From: Apostichopus japonicus
Taxonomy: Eukaryota; Echinodermata; Holothuroidea; Aspidochirotida; Stichopodidae
Assembly (NCBI RefSeq): GCF_037975245.1
Contig: NC_092568.1
Span: 24,535,501 to 24,599,500 of the forward strand
Direction of reading: 5' to 3'
DNA length: 64,000 bases
Part shown: piece by piece, positions 35,101-47,700 of the stretch
Layout: the number at the start of each line of letters is the position of its first letter
Numbering within the stretch: the stretch's first letter is position 1
Translations under genes and position numbers: made by a program
The notes under the pieces: model-generated
Told to the model about the DNA's origin: nothing
The model's database searches: none
What the model saw: the letters and a program-made list of their open reading frames with translations, nothing else

Positions 35101-37278
35101 CACACACGGGACACCTTCAAAGTGATTAACAAAACAAAGTTATCATCACAAAGTCATGGTAGTGCAAATGAGTAAACTGTTATTTACAGATCAGAGGAGA
35201 AACAAACATTACGTTCCGCTCAGGAAGGATAAAATGATATCAAATTAGTACTTTTAAGTTTAAGTATGACACATTATCTATAATTTATGAGAAAAGGGAT
35301 TCAAGCCAGTGCCAAAACCGTAAAAAGTCGTAAATAGCAAATGAGAATACTTTGCATACATAGAAAAACAATTTAAAGTTCCTTTCATGTTTTTTTCCCT
35401 TCTGAATCTATAAAGGTACAGACTGTGGTGATAGGCTTTGTATTCAACAATAATATCCCAGTGCTGCTACACTAATGATCAAATATTTTGTAGCAGATCG
35501 TGTTGCTAGATCTCAAAAAGGGGGGGGGGGGGGTGGTTGGGTTTGGAAATGGACTTTGGTCCTGTGTCATAATTTACTAAAACAGACCATCAGAGTAAAG
35601 ATACTTACATTTGGCATAAAGGCAGTCCATAAGGCCTTGAAATATATCTATTTTGTTTTTTATGGAAAAGTTGATGAAATTTGTGTCCAAAAGTACATAG
35701 AAAGGAGGACCTAGCTGGGTGTTGTATTTAAAGAACAAGGCCGATGAATATTTTGGTACTTCATGCTTCTTTATTCTCTGATCTTCTTTAGGTTGAGCAG
35801 GCTTCTTTGCAGGCTTCCTGTTTTCTTTCTTGCTGCAAAGCAGAAAAAGGAAAAGCACGTTATGGTTACAAGATAGTAGGAAAAGGGAATAGCACATTAA
35901 AATTACAAGATAGTAGGAAAGCTTTAGAAACATTACAGCAAACTGAATGGGTTTACCTCATTCTTTGATAGTACTTTATCAGATGTATCATAACTCTTTC
36001 TCTGAAGGAGAAACATAGACACACCTTTTGATGTTGTAATAGAGATGATAATGATTAGCAACTCTTCTAAACAAGGATATATTTATATTTTTTATCACAC
36101 TTTTATTTATTATTTTTCAGTGGTAGAGGTATTATTTGTGAATTTTGCTTTAAAATATTACTGGTCAATTTTAATTATAAAGTATTTCAAATCTACCATA
36201 AAATATGAATTGGAAAAAATATGAGCAGAAGAACAATGCAAAGTAATAGAATTCACTTCCTGGATACAATATGACATCACAAATTTAACAGAATAGCAAC
36301 CCTCCTACTTTACTTTTTAAATTTGTAACATGTTATAAAGCAACCTTAACTTTTCTCTTTGGATTTTTATTTAATATTTGAAAAAAAGCATTGCAATGTT
36401 GTTCGACAAATCCTCAACCTTCAAATCACATAATTATTGAAACATTAAAATCCAGAATTTACAACTGAAACAACTTTCAGGAAAGTAAACTGTTACTGTA
36501 AGTGTTAGTGTTACTCAGGGAGAAGTGGTCCATAATATGAATTTAACCTTTGTCATTTGAATAGTAAACCCTACCCCCCCCCCCATCCCCAAATATTACT
36601 CTATACAGGAAGCAGGGAGTCAGTATAAGCAAAGATAAATGTTGTTTAGATATTGCTAATGTTAATAAGAGTGTTTTTTTCACAATTACAATAATCAGGT
36701 GCTTGTTATGCTCATGTTATATTGAGAACACTTCATTTACCTTAGTTACACTTCAAATACATGGACAAATCTGACAGTTTGAGATTGAACTTCATGCAGG
36801 CATATTACAATTAGAAGAACTATTGAAACCAACCCAGAGAAGTCCTAGTCCAGTGACAAGTTCTAGCACATAGGGTTGTTACCAATAAGCTTATGCCCTG
36901 GGACTGAGGTCATGCCTGGATGGAAGGAAGGAACGCACTGATTTGCCAGACTGTCTGCCTAATGACATACAGTACTAGCACATATGTAACTCTAAATTCT
37001 ATAGGATTTACATGCTGCACGAAATAGAAGAGAATAGTATAGGCCACATTAACCTACAGTAGCTAGGCCTAGGCCAGATTTCAATAGCCTAACGCAGACA
37101 GTGCTGGTGACTTACATTCTGGAGTCCCTCAAAGAAATCATTCTCTTCATCGTAGCATATTTCCGAGTTCGCTGATCTTTACCCTTTGAGAAACAAAAGA
37201 AAATAATTGAAATATATAAACAAAAAATTCGGACTGCAGTGAACCAAAGTGCAAGAAGGTCAAATGGAGACTTACCAT
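32148..37278 (-). CDS. FCF1: rRNA-processing protein FCF1 (UTP24 family PIN nuclease)
   Basis: Six coding exons in transcript order: 37276-37278 (ATG only), 37116-37183, 35609-35832, 34954-35114, 34482-34576, 32148-32196; 199 aa (human 198). The N terminus [20 protein letters not shown] is a near match to human. The PIN domain begins about residue 65, with the first acidic residue D73 in [12 protein letters not shown], then [14 protein letters not shown] (D105, E110), [10 protein letters not shown] (D143, D144) and [20 protein letters not shown] (D162, D164). The C terminus reads [12 protein letters not shown]. Family role: FCF1/Utp24 acts in the nucleolar SSU processome and cleaves pre-18S rRNA at sites A1 and A2. 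All PIN acidic positions are kept, so it should be active. It is head-to-head with AREL1. The last intron contains nested hAT elements. Confidence 0.97.
32270..34253. mobile_element. Outer hAT-type non-autonomous element with GACTTGAGTC-type subterminal array, FCF1 intron 5
   Basis: The termini are CAGAGTTG at 32270-32277 and its complement CAACTCTG ending at 34253. The element is flanked by a perfect 8-bp duplication CAAATATG (32262-32269 and 34254-34261), diagnostic of hAT-type insertion. Both ends carry arrays of CAAGTCTCAAGT-like words (32281-32465 and 34056-34235) that run in the same orientation. No transposase was found. Removing the inner element leaves about 0.73 kb of original element. 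Confidence 0.82.
32726..33977. mobile_element. Inner hAT-type element nested in the outer one
   Basis: The terminal inverted repeats CAGGGCCGTCTTAA and TTAAGACGGCCCTG are perfect over 14 bp and continue as GGGCCC-rich subterminal repeats. The element is flanked by a perfect 8-bp duplication CGTACACG (32718-32725 and 33978-33985). It is 1252 bp. An internal short frame at 33159-33344 resembles degenerate retroelement reverse-transcriptase tails ([19 protein letters not shown]), so captured or decayed coding sequence is possible; it is not functional. Being inserted within the outer element, it is younger. Confidence 0.85.
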
Positions 37279-38755
37279 GTTTAATTGTCGTTAGGCTTAC
37301 AATTGGTGCGGAAATGTGTACACAAATGAACATGTGTGAAATGTAACGTAACTGGTACTAGATACTTTTCTGAAAATTACGCAATGCAGTTGCTGAATGA
37401 AAGCGTGGCGCTATTTGCAATTACTCAGCGTTGATATAACGAACTTTTTAACGACACCTACCGTGAACATGTCCGTCTATGGTCGTTAAACAGCAAGACG
37501 CTACCAAATGACCTTGGTCGCAACGCTGTGGTTTCCTCACCTGGGAATTACCCTATTCTGTTAATAAAATCAACATACTGGGACTTATGGCCGAAGTGAA
37601 AGCAATAAGTTGATTTTAGATCTTGCGGCATGCTCAAAATAGTCTTATAACACGGTGTGAATATTTTTAAGGTGAGTTTGACAACGACGGTTACGGTTGG
37701 CTATTTATCCAAGTTCCCACAGATCATGTTACACTACAATGACTCGTTTCGAAGTTTGGCTTAGGTTGCTATACGTTTTCGTTGACCAAAAGAACGCAGG
37801 TATTTAGTCCTGAACTTGAAGTGATTCGTTAGTAAATGCTTCATGCTGAGTTAGGCTGACTACCTAGCCGAACAAACATGTTGAGCCTAATCTTAGGAGG
37901 AGTTGCCTAGGCTAGGCCTAATTGTATCCTACCCACACAGTATATGATGAGCCCTAGGATACAGGTGCCTGTTCTTTGCAAGCCCAGGAAACAGTGGTAT
38001 TCACCCTTTATTTGCTGTATAATTTACTACCATACAAGTATATTGACGAGAAATTATGTTTTTCTTAGCAGTTCAGTAAGCTGATGTATGAGTGTTATTG
38101 GCTAACCCCCTACCCCTCCTCCCACAAAGGAAAATTAAAGGACAACATTTGTTGTGTATTTCAGAAGGTGATTGTCATCATTTGATGACCATTTGTACTG
38201 GTTCCGAAAGGTGGGCTTCATTAACAAGTATGTCCATGTCGAGCTGAAGTCCGAGTTTATTTTAAGTTAGACTTGGACAATGCTTAATTTGTTTTCTATA
38301 CAGATCACACAAATTAAAAGGATCCAGGGGTTGAACTGCAAATTATAAGAGACCGAAAATCTAACACAATCTTGCTAATTTGAGAATTATAAGACACTAG
38401 GAAATGCTTTTGTATGTTGCTTGAAAATATTATTTTGTAAAGAAGCACAGCAAATATGTTGTAAACATCTAAGCGGAAAAGAAAATCTCCCATAACCCCA
38501 CCCTCTTCACTGCCCACCACTTCCTGCTGGAAGAAAAGGCCCATCGGCTACTCGTTCGAACCTCCTTTTATTGTGCAAAATGGCTGTAAAATTGTAAGCA
38601 ATAACAAAAGTTTTGTACATTAGTTTGGTGAAAACCATTACACTTTCTTATTTGATGTTCCTTACTGTTTCAGTTATCCATCATCCACCATCTTGCATAG
38701 TTTGGAAGGAAATTATTTTTGCCTTGGAGTTTAAGTGTTCAAAGACATTTTCAAT
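37279..38755. promoter_or_regulatory. Divergent region between FCF1 and AREL1
   Basis: The FCF1 and AREL1 start codons are 1.48 kb apart. A good donor (AAG then GTGAGT) ends at 37671 and a good acceptor (TTTCAG) ends at about 38673, which suggests a non-coding AREL1 first exon just upstream of 37671 spliced to the coding exon. The core promoter for both genes would then lie between about 37279 and 37670. This is inference from splice-site words only. Confidence 0.4.
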
Positions 38756-41700
38756 ATGTTGGATCAGACCAAGAAGAAGCTCTTAATATTTGGAGGGTTG
38801 TTATTTTTTGGTTGGTATGCTTCAAGAAGTTGGAGCTCCATGCAAGACTACAATATGTGGATGAGCCGTCTTGAACTCTATGAATTTAAAACACAGTTTG
38901 AGAAATCAAGTAAGTCTGCAAAGCTGTTTGTAAATGTTTATAGGGCTCCATCTTATATTAAATTTTTGAATTATCCTCAATTTTCCAGGTACCTGCTTCA
39001 GTTAGGGGATCTGAGTAGATTCCTTGAATAAAATCCCAGTGACTTTTCTGCTACCGAAAGTATAGCAGTTCATTTCATTTGCCTTCATATTTCAGGATGT
39101 TTCACGTTAGAAGAGTATTCGGTACTGGACGTAAAAAATAGAAAAGCTTTCCGTGATCTGCCTGATGCGAAGATATCAAAATTACAGAGGGCTCAAAAGC
39201 AACTTCAAGATGAATTACTTTTAAAGCAATGGCTGGAAGACTACATGTACTCACCACTACTCCAACAGTAAGATATAATACATCTTCAATTATCCACTTA
39301 TAAATGATTTTGAATGTTAAATAATGCAGTCCTATTACCTGGTGCATGATATAATAGATAAGATGAGTTTTCTGAACAATATCAATGTCTTAAACTTCTG
39401 ATTTAGTAAGCAATGGATCATTTTCAGAAAGAAGATATAATTATAGAGTTTGTGAGAAGTAGTTTACCTGCAGTGACATTTTTTAGATCATTATCAAGAT
39501 CCATCACAACTAATCAGTTTGCCAGTTGTCAACTGATACTGCAGCAAGCTTTTTTTTTCATTGTTGCCAGTACCAACTTAGAATATGTACACACATACAA
39601 AGAATAACCCAATTTCTTCTGCTGCGATTGTAAGTAAGAACTCATACATTTATATTACAACTTACTACTTAGGCATAGTAGGAAAAGTTATTCCCTTAGA
39701 AATAATATTTTCTATCCCCTTTTAAACCCCTTTTGCTTTTGCAAGTAACACTTTTAAGAGGGTTAGTTCAGAGGAAAAACAATTTTTGACTGAAAGAAGA
39801 ACTTGTATTCTTAGTATTCTGCAGAAATTTGCAAGCAATTCCAATATTTTATTTTCGTGACCCTGATAGTTGAAATTGCTACAGTTTTTTTGTTGTAATT
39901 AAAGTTGAAGCAATGTGTGATGTCATAGTTGCACAATGAGAGCAAACCCTTTTTTCTTTCTTTCTCTTGTTGTTTGTATCAATTTATTGTATTGAACTTG
40001 GATTGGACAAGGATAAGACTCATACATTAATGCATCCCAATTTTGAAGAAGAAATTATGGTGTTCAATTTAAAGAAAGCATAAGGCAAATTTGTGCATCT
40101 ATGACATCACACATGCTTGCTGAAAGTTCCCTTTTCAGTACAAATCATTGTCAACTTCAAATGTTGTTATCTGGTTAGGTTGTGTTTGTGTGATTAAATT
40201 TATCAACATTGGTACTTTGTGATAGTAATTTGTTACGTTGTATAGGGAACTTTGTGGAAATGTCACCAAATTGAAGATCCTCTGGCTGCCTTATCAGATA
40301 TATAAATGATTTTATTTACCATCATTATGTAATCTACAGTTTTGATGTAGAAAGATACTAGCATTTTGTAATATATTGAAAGAGGCATCTTTATTTTGCA
40401 GGCTCCACTCACTAGAGATTTGGACGCTTGATGACTTACAAACGAAGATCCACAACTCGAAGAAAATCAAGACTAAGCTCTCTCTGTCTGAGCAAGAGCT
40501 GTCAAGTTTACAAAAAAAAGTGAAAGCTTTTCAGGCCAGTGGTAAAACATACAAGGCTAACTTTTCCAACTCTAGGAAGATATGGAATTTCATCGTCTGG
40601 ATGTTAACTTCACAGGGTGAGTGTTAAAGGGGTAGACAGTGTTGCATGTGTAACAGAAGGGCCTAAGTATGTGCAAAGTTATGTTTTTATGCTTAGACTT
40701 TCCCAAATGGACTATTTTATTTCACAGATATAACTTTACATGTAGCTTATGCCCTCCTGTCACATGTATACACACATACACACACACATCCCTCTCCCTT
40801 CCTCAGACCTCTCCCAGTACTATTTCAGGTTCTACATATATACTACAGTAAAATAAAGTTCCTTTAAAAAGTGTTTTTTCCCTTTGAATGTGGTACTTTT
40901 AAAGAAAAAGTCGCCCAGGAAAGAACCTGGGCACGAAAAACCGAACGACTGATACGCTCTCAATCCCAGTCCCTTTGCATCGGGACTGTGACTGTGTGAT
41001 CATCGTCGGGTGTGCATCACCATTCCCCTCGAAAGGGAACAAATACTACACATGATCTTAGCCAAATGTGGTTGCCATGTTTCAATGTTTGAACATAACT
41101 CCATCATCATTTTTTCTCCTTGAGAGTTTGGCAATGCTGAGACAGTAGAAGACTTTTAATCGAGTGACCTACCTACACAAAATTCAGAGACTTATTAGAA
41201 CAAGTTGCTCCGTTTCTAAGAATCAAGGAAATAGTTTGTTCAAAAATTCATGTTTGAATGCAACCCATCATTAATAAGCAAACATGTGTTGTTGTAAATT
41301 GTTTTCACATTTTGTGCTAAGAATTGTCTCCAAAGAAACTCAACTGGCCACAAACGTTACTTGATTTTGTTGTTGTATGATTTCTATTTTCAGGAAAAGT
41401 ACTTGTTGCGATCATAGTTGGAGGTATATTCTTTTATTGGGTGAGAGGTAACAATGCTGCCGTTTCCAAATATCAGTCGGAGAAACCAGACTACCTGACG
41501 ATATTATCCGGTAGTGTCCTAGACACCAACAAGACAGAAGTGGAGTGGTGCATCAAAGAGATTGCGCACGTCGGTGGTAATCTCAAATTCATCATCAGGG
41601 TAAAACAGCTCTCTCTGATTTCTCACGGTTTATAGGCAGCATTTCATTTCTAAACACTGCACAAACAACGTTCCATTTCCAACCCTTATTCGTTAAACTT

Positions 41701-44700
41701 GAGTGATCCTTTCAGAAACATTAGGAAGAACTTTTGCTCCCTCAAAATGGTTCAAGAATATTGCTGAAATAGGGATAAATGTTGCCAGTGGGGACAATAA
41801 TTCCATCCCCCCCAATTTTTATATGCAAATTAGAGGAGGTATAAAATGAAAGTTTTCATATAAGAATGAAGAGTAGGTAAATTGAAAAGTGCTGCAAGTT
41901 TATGTTGTTCTCTAGTGTTGTTAGAGTTGGATTAGAAAAATAGCTGCACTATTAATCATCTTTTGTGATGTCACTGTAGCACCAAACGAACAACAATCTT
42001 TGTGATTGGATAAATTTTCATGCATTATCTTGCGACCATTGACCATATTCGGTCACTTTCATGAATGTTTATTAGTCATCGATTTCCTAGCTTTCTTCGC
42101 TTCATGAAAGCGGTTTTATCATCTGGACATTCTCTTTGACTGAAATACCTACACACTGTCAACATTCTGTAATTTATTGCTCTGTTTTATTGGATTATCT
42201 CTGCATTGCTATTTTTGTTGTTGTTTTTTTTATTTTTTTTTTTTTTATTGTCACGTTGTGTACTTTTGATACTGATTCAGTCTTTAGATCTATTTTGCTC
42301 TTCTAAATTAACTTGATGTTTTTAGTCAAACTATTTCCACCAAGTTTTAATAAATGTATAAATGTACCCTCTCATGATCTGTTAGAGCAGATTTGATGAT
42401 TAATCAACTCTTTCAGGACCTTTAAGACCTGTCTGACATCCAAATATTATAATTAATGCAGCATTAGTTAAATAATGCTTCTGTCGATTAGTGCAGAAAA
42501 TTGTACTCGTATGTTGTTTTAAGATTTCTTATAAAAGTTTGAGTCTAGTTAGACTTCACTCTTTTGAATTCTCCTTTAGAACTAGAAAGCATAAAAGATA
42601 GATAAAGTAAAATTAATAAAGAATTCACTCTTTATTTCATTTTAGTGCAGAAGCAATTTGTACTACCATAACCTTTGCATCACTTATCTTTCAAAGTATG
42701 AATGAAGTTAAACACTGCACATAATACTAGCATTAACAGTCAAAGTGAAACTGGAAACTGTGACTGAATAGTAATCTTTGGTATTAAAGATATAACACTT
42801 CAAAATGGGTCGAGGTTCTACGATGCAGTCTAAACAATAACTCTTTTATGATATGGAAGGATCAGTAGTCTACCTTTGACTAACAGTTCAAAGGTCGTGG
42901 GATTCTTTGTCTTGGTGGAAGGTTTATTTACAAATAGCGATAAACATATGGCAGTCTTACAGTGTTTACTTCTCTCCTGTCTGGTTGTTTACTTACCATT
43001 ACTATCTCCTTTTCAGTTTTACCAAAGGAATGGATTCAAATGTCCAGTGTCAAAGAAAGACAAGATTACAGTTGAAATCTTATCCCCACAAGGCCCCATA
43101 CCTCACTCCTTAGAATTCAGTCCCGAGCCTCAGAACAACGAGGTCACAGTTCACGCCTTCACCGTCAAGAGGGCAGGTATTTACAGTATTTCTGTCACAG
43201 TCATGCACGTTCATATCAAAGGCAGCCCTTTCAAGAAAAAGTTTTTAGCAGGTGAGTCTATTTTGTCACAGTTATAAACAGGTATCTTAGAGTGTCCCTG
43301 ATTTCCTGTGGTTGTATTCACATTTAATCCTGTTACCCACCCAACCTACATAGTACATACCTCCACCTCCCCCCCCCCCTCTCTCAGGTTGTTGACAGGT
43401 TACAATGAAATTCGATACAAAAGTTCCTGCTGCATGTGGTATGATTCATATATAGCAACATGGAATTATCAAAGCTCATTTTTGTTCTGGTGGTCTGAGA
43501 GAAAAATGGGTCAATTTTGTGTTAAAGGCAAGTTTGGGAAATGCTATTGTAGGACACCTTCAATATTAGGTGCAACAGATGAAGGGATCAATGTCTTTGC
43601 CTGTTTTGTGTTTATAAGTGTCCGGCCTACTATGCTTACAAAAGTAATGTCTCTGTTAAAGAACTGAATACATAATAGGATTCACAGAAGTTAACATGTT
43701 GCACATTTGATTGATAGTCTGTATTTTCAAGCAAAAAGCAAATCTTTGAGCAATTCTCTTAGTTGAAGTCATTTGCAGAACTGTTCTCTCCACACTCTCA
43801 TTTTGTTACCCAGTTAACTAACAATTGCATACAAATTTGGGTAACACCTGTGAAATTCTTACAATGTGGTAACTACTGTACCTGGATACACTATGAAACC
43901 AAACCTTCAGTCATACATGTATAGTTCATCTAAACTATAGTATGAAGTAAGAAGATCCTGCAAGGATCGAAACGTCAGGCCAACTTACTTTTACACATTC
44001 TCCTACACAGGCTCTCTAGTGGATAAGCAGTTTGCTAAAAGTTTTATTTTATTTTGATACTATATTATGAAATGAGACAAGAATAGTTGCTTTGATTTGT
44101 GACCTTAGCTTCGCTCGTGTAAATCCAAAGTGAATATTATAATTGAACATGATTTAATGTGTTGGCAGTATGTGTAGCACCTAAAGAGAAATGAATGTTC
44201 TTGTTTATTAATACATGTATGTATTGCCATTCTATATATATTTTTTTTTTTTCAGGAACACCTGACCCAAAGAAGACGGGTCTGGTTCACCACTCATCTG
44301 TGGCTGTCGTAACACAAAATGCAGATCAGTCCTTACAAGTGGAAGTCCGAGATATCTATGACAACGTCTGTTCTCTGGATTCTTTAAAGAGAAGTGGTGC
44401 TGCAACAGAATTTCAGTTTAAAGTTGCAAAGGTTCGTTAAGAGTGCTTGAAATGTGCTATTGAAGTCACATGACTATTTTCAGGGTACACTGACACTTTG
44501 TAATTCTTCTTTGAATTTTTAATACTTAAGCTACACTGTCTTTTTTTTGGGGTGGGGGGTTTTAGTTTCTTTTATATGTTGAATGTTTGGCCTGTTTTGA
44601 GAGCTTCCTGGTGTAAAGCATAGCTTGCAATTTTGTTAGTTTTTAGGCGATATTTTGATGTCATCATCTTTAGAAAACAGTTATTTTACATCCATAACAT

Positions 44701-47700
44701 TTAATGACTATGAAGTATTAAAGTTACATCCAAGAATCTCTCCTAGCAGTGATTTCCTTTTGGGCCTTTTGAGCTGTATTTTGTGTCTGGTTTTAACTTT
44801 AACAGAGCCATGTAGTAATTGCACATAATTTCATGATGATCAATCTAACTAAAAGATCAATGATATCACTAACGGTAGTAAAGAAGACTGTAGACGTTAT
44901 TCCAGTGAAAGATAAAAAAAAATTGTGTCCCACAAAATTTCACATGCTGTATTATTTTCATTTGTCAGATGTTTGAAATTAACCCTGGTGAGATTGTGAC
45001 AAGTTAAAGTAACATATTATGTAGTCAGGGAAACTGAACTCTTCCTAAATGGATGAATATGGCAACACCAGGTTGTGACACATTCAAGATACACTGTAAC
45101 TTTAAAGCAGCTTTTTGAGCTTTGTCAGAAATAATGTCTAAACATATGATTGTTTCTTAAAAATTGAAATTTTACCAATCTAAAGCATCTGTCTAGATTA
45201 TGTTCACCAATTATGAGCAATTTAAATGCATTTGATTCAGTCCTCAATCAACATTTCATAAGCCATGCACTTTTCATGGTGGTATACAGCACATGTAAAA
45301 TTAAAGTTTAAAATTTCAACTTTTGCTTCACTTGTTGGAATGAGCCATGACTAAACAAACTAATGAGTTAATTGGATATGGGATTCCTCTATGGACTAGT
45401 ATTGAACTATTTATCAGTTTCAACACTCAGAAAGCTGCTTTAAGGTACTGTATTTGGACTAGGTTTGATGTGACCATGTTCTTCTTTTTCTTCTCTCTAA
45501 TTACAGAATGATGGGCAATCCTCACCGAGTCTTTCATCTTGTGCAAAGTTTAAGCCGGCCATGAATAATAATTACATTACACTGACCATGAACGTTAAAC
45601 GGCCTGGATGCTACCAGGCATCAATCACCTACCAGGGAGAACCAATCAGAAATGGCAATTTTACTCTCTTGGTCCTAAGTGGCGAGTTCCTTACACATTT
45701 TGTAATCTTCTCGTATATATGATTTATTTGTTTGATTGTTAAAAGGATTCATGCGTTTTGTGTACTTAATACCTTTACAATGTTTTATCTTGCATTGATT
45801 CTTGTTGTATCAGAAAAGTATTGGGTGAAAAGGATTTTTAAACAGCTCCTTGCATTTATTTCCGGCAATCCCCCTCCCTCACCTCTCCTCCCCCCCCCAC
45901 CTGCCCCAATTCATGAAAACTTCGGACTTGATGATAAAAATATATCAAACTCTTAGCATAGAACTACAATACTATTGTAGCAGATGCACTCAGGCCTAAC
46001 CTAATTACAGTAACATTGGTACAGACTTTCTCTATTCACTTTAATAAGTGTGGGGATGACTGCCAACCTACTTGCAGTTTTAGAAATGGACAAGGTTTAT
46101 ATTCCGTTAAGCTCTCTGATGTTAACAGCAGTCATTGTTTCTTCTTGCCTTCACAGAACCTGATGCAGAAAAAGTAACAAAATGTATCGAAAAGAAAAAT
46201 GGAGATGCTCACTTCGAGTGTATGCTGCTCGCATGTAAACACGAGAAACTGCGCAAGCCCAAAAAGGTGGTCTGTTACATTTCACCTAAACAGCTCACAG
46301 TGAAAGAGTTCTACCTGAAGTTTATTCCGAAAAGGCTGTTCACCTTCAGAGTATGCCCTGCAACAAAGGTAACATCTTTTATAATCCCACTTTCAGCTGA
46401 CGTGACTGTGTGTATGTGTTTTCAGTGTTTTGTTTACAATATTGCCTTGATGCATTGTTCTGTATGTCGGTTATAAAATTCCAGGCCTCAACATTTGGGC
46501 ATATTTACTCGCAAACTGCCAGTGGATTTTTAACTGATTGCCAGTAGATCAAAAGGCGCTTTCATTTTTCCTGCTCGTAGACGTTCAATTTGAATAAGTC
46601 GTTTTCCTCTTTCGGTCTAAATATTCAACCTGCTGATTTTAATCACCATGTCAGATTACCACTACAGCCAAATGGAGGAACACAAATTGCATTATCTGTT
46701 TGTGATTTTCTAAAATAGTGTCACAACAAATATTTAGCACGTAAAAAACAGGTCTGTTTCTGTACCAAAGACTAAGCTGACAATGTTTTCAAAGCATATG
46801 TGTCTAGATATAGCTAATTTGCATATAATCTCTGGGATGAAGATATAATTTGCATTAAGACAATCAAGTCAGTTACCTGCAGGGTTGTGAGTGAGAAAAA
46901 AGACTTGATGCTTCATAGATAGGATCTATGCAGGAAACATACATTAGCATGCATTTGGTGGGAATTAAATACAGTACTCGATCCTTGATAGGTAGTATCT
47001 ATGCAGGAAACATACAATAGCATGGATTTGGTGGGAATTAAATACAGTACTCGATCCTTGATAGGTAGTGTTTATGGAGAAAACATACAAAAGCATGGAT
47101 TTGGTGGGAATTAAATACAGTACTTGATCCTTGATAGGTAGTGTGTATGGAGAAAACATACAATAGCATGGATTTGGTGGGAATTAAATACATTTACTCG
47201 ATCCTTGATAGGTAGTGTTTATGGAGAAAACATACAATAGCATGGATTTGGTGGAAATACAGTACTTGATACTTGATAGGTAGTATATATGCAGTAACAT
47301 ACAATAGCATATATACTTGGTGGGAACTATATACAGTACTTGATATTTCATAGGTAGTATCTATGCAGTAAACGTACACTAGCATGGATTTGGTGGGAAG
47401 TAAGTACAGTAGATTTTTGCACAATCATTTTATTTATCAAATGCAAATCATCTGCTCAAGAATCATCCTCACACACTGGAAGTATTTACCCTTCCGTAAT
47501 TCCTGATCTGACTACATACATGCTAGCAACAGAACATTTAACATGTGTTTGTGAATTCTGCGAATCAAGCTATCTATTGCATCTTTGTTGTTATCTCTTC
47601 TTTCATATTTTTGGAAATTAATGTTGAATATTTCTCTGACTTTGCATTTTCAGTTTCAGTTTCAAGGTCCTAATGCCAAGGACCCGGAATATTTTGATTT

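Noticed and set aside
43920-44050. Possible retroelement tail around the words GATCCTGCAAGGATCGAAACGTCA
   Set aside because: The GAAACGTC word is common in dispersed repeats, but no boundaries, target duplication or coding remnant could be defined.
46915-47411. CRISPR-like regular spacing
   Set aside because: The repeats are head-to-tail without unique spacers, and the DNA is eukaryotic; it is a minisatellite.
47648-47660. Alternative acceptor six bases downstream for AREL1 exon 9 (TTTCAGTTTCAG)
   Set aside because: The first acceptor keeps the exact residue spacing to human (KFSYLGPD versus KFQFQGPN); the second remains possible as a two-residue variant.
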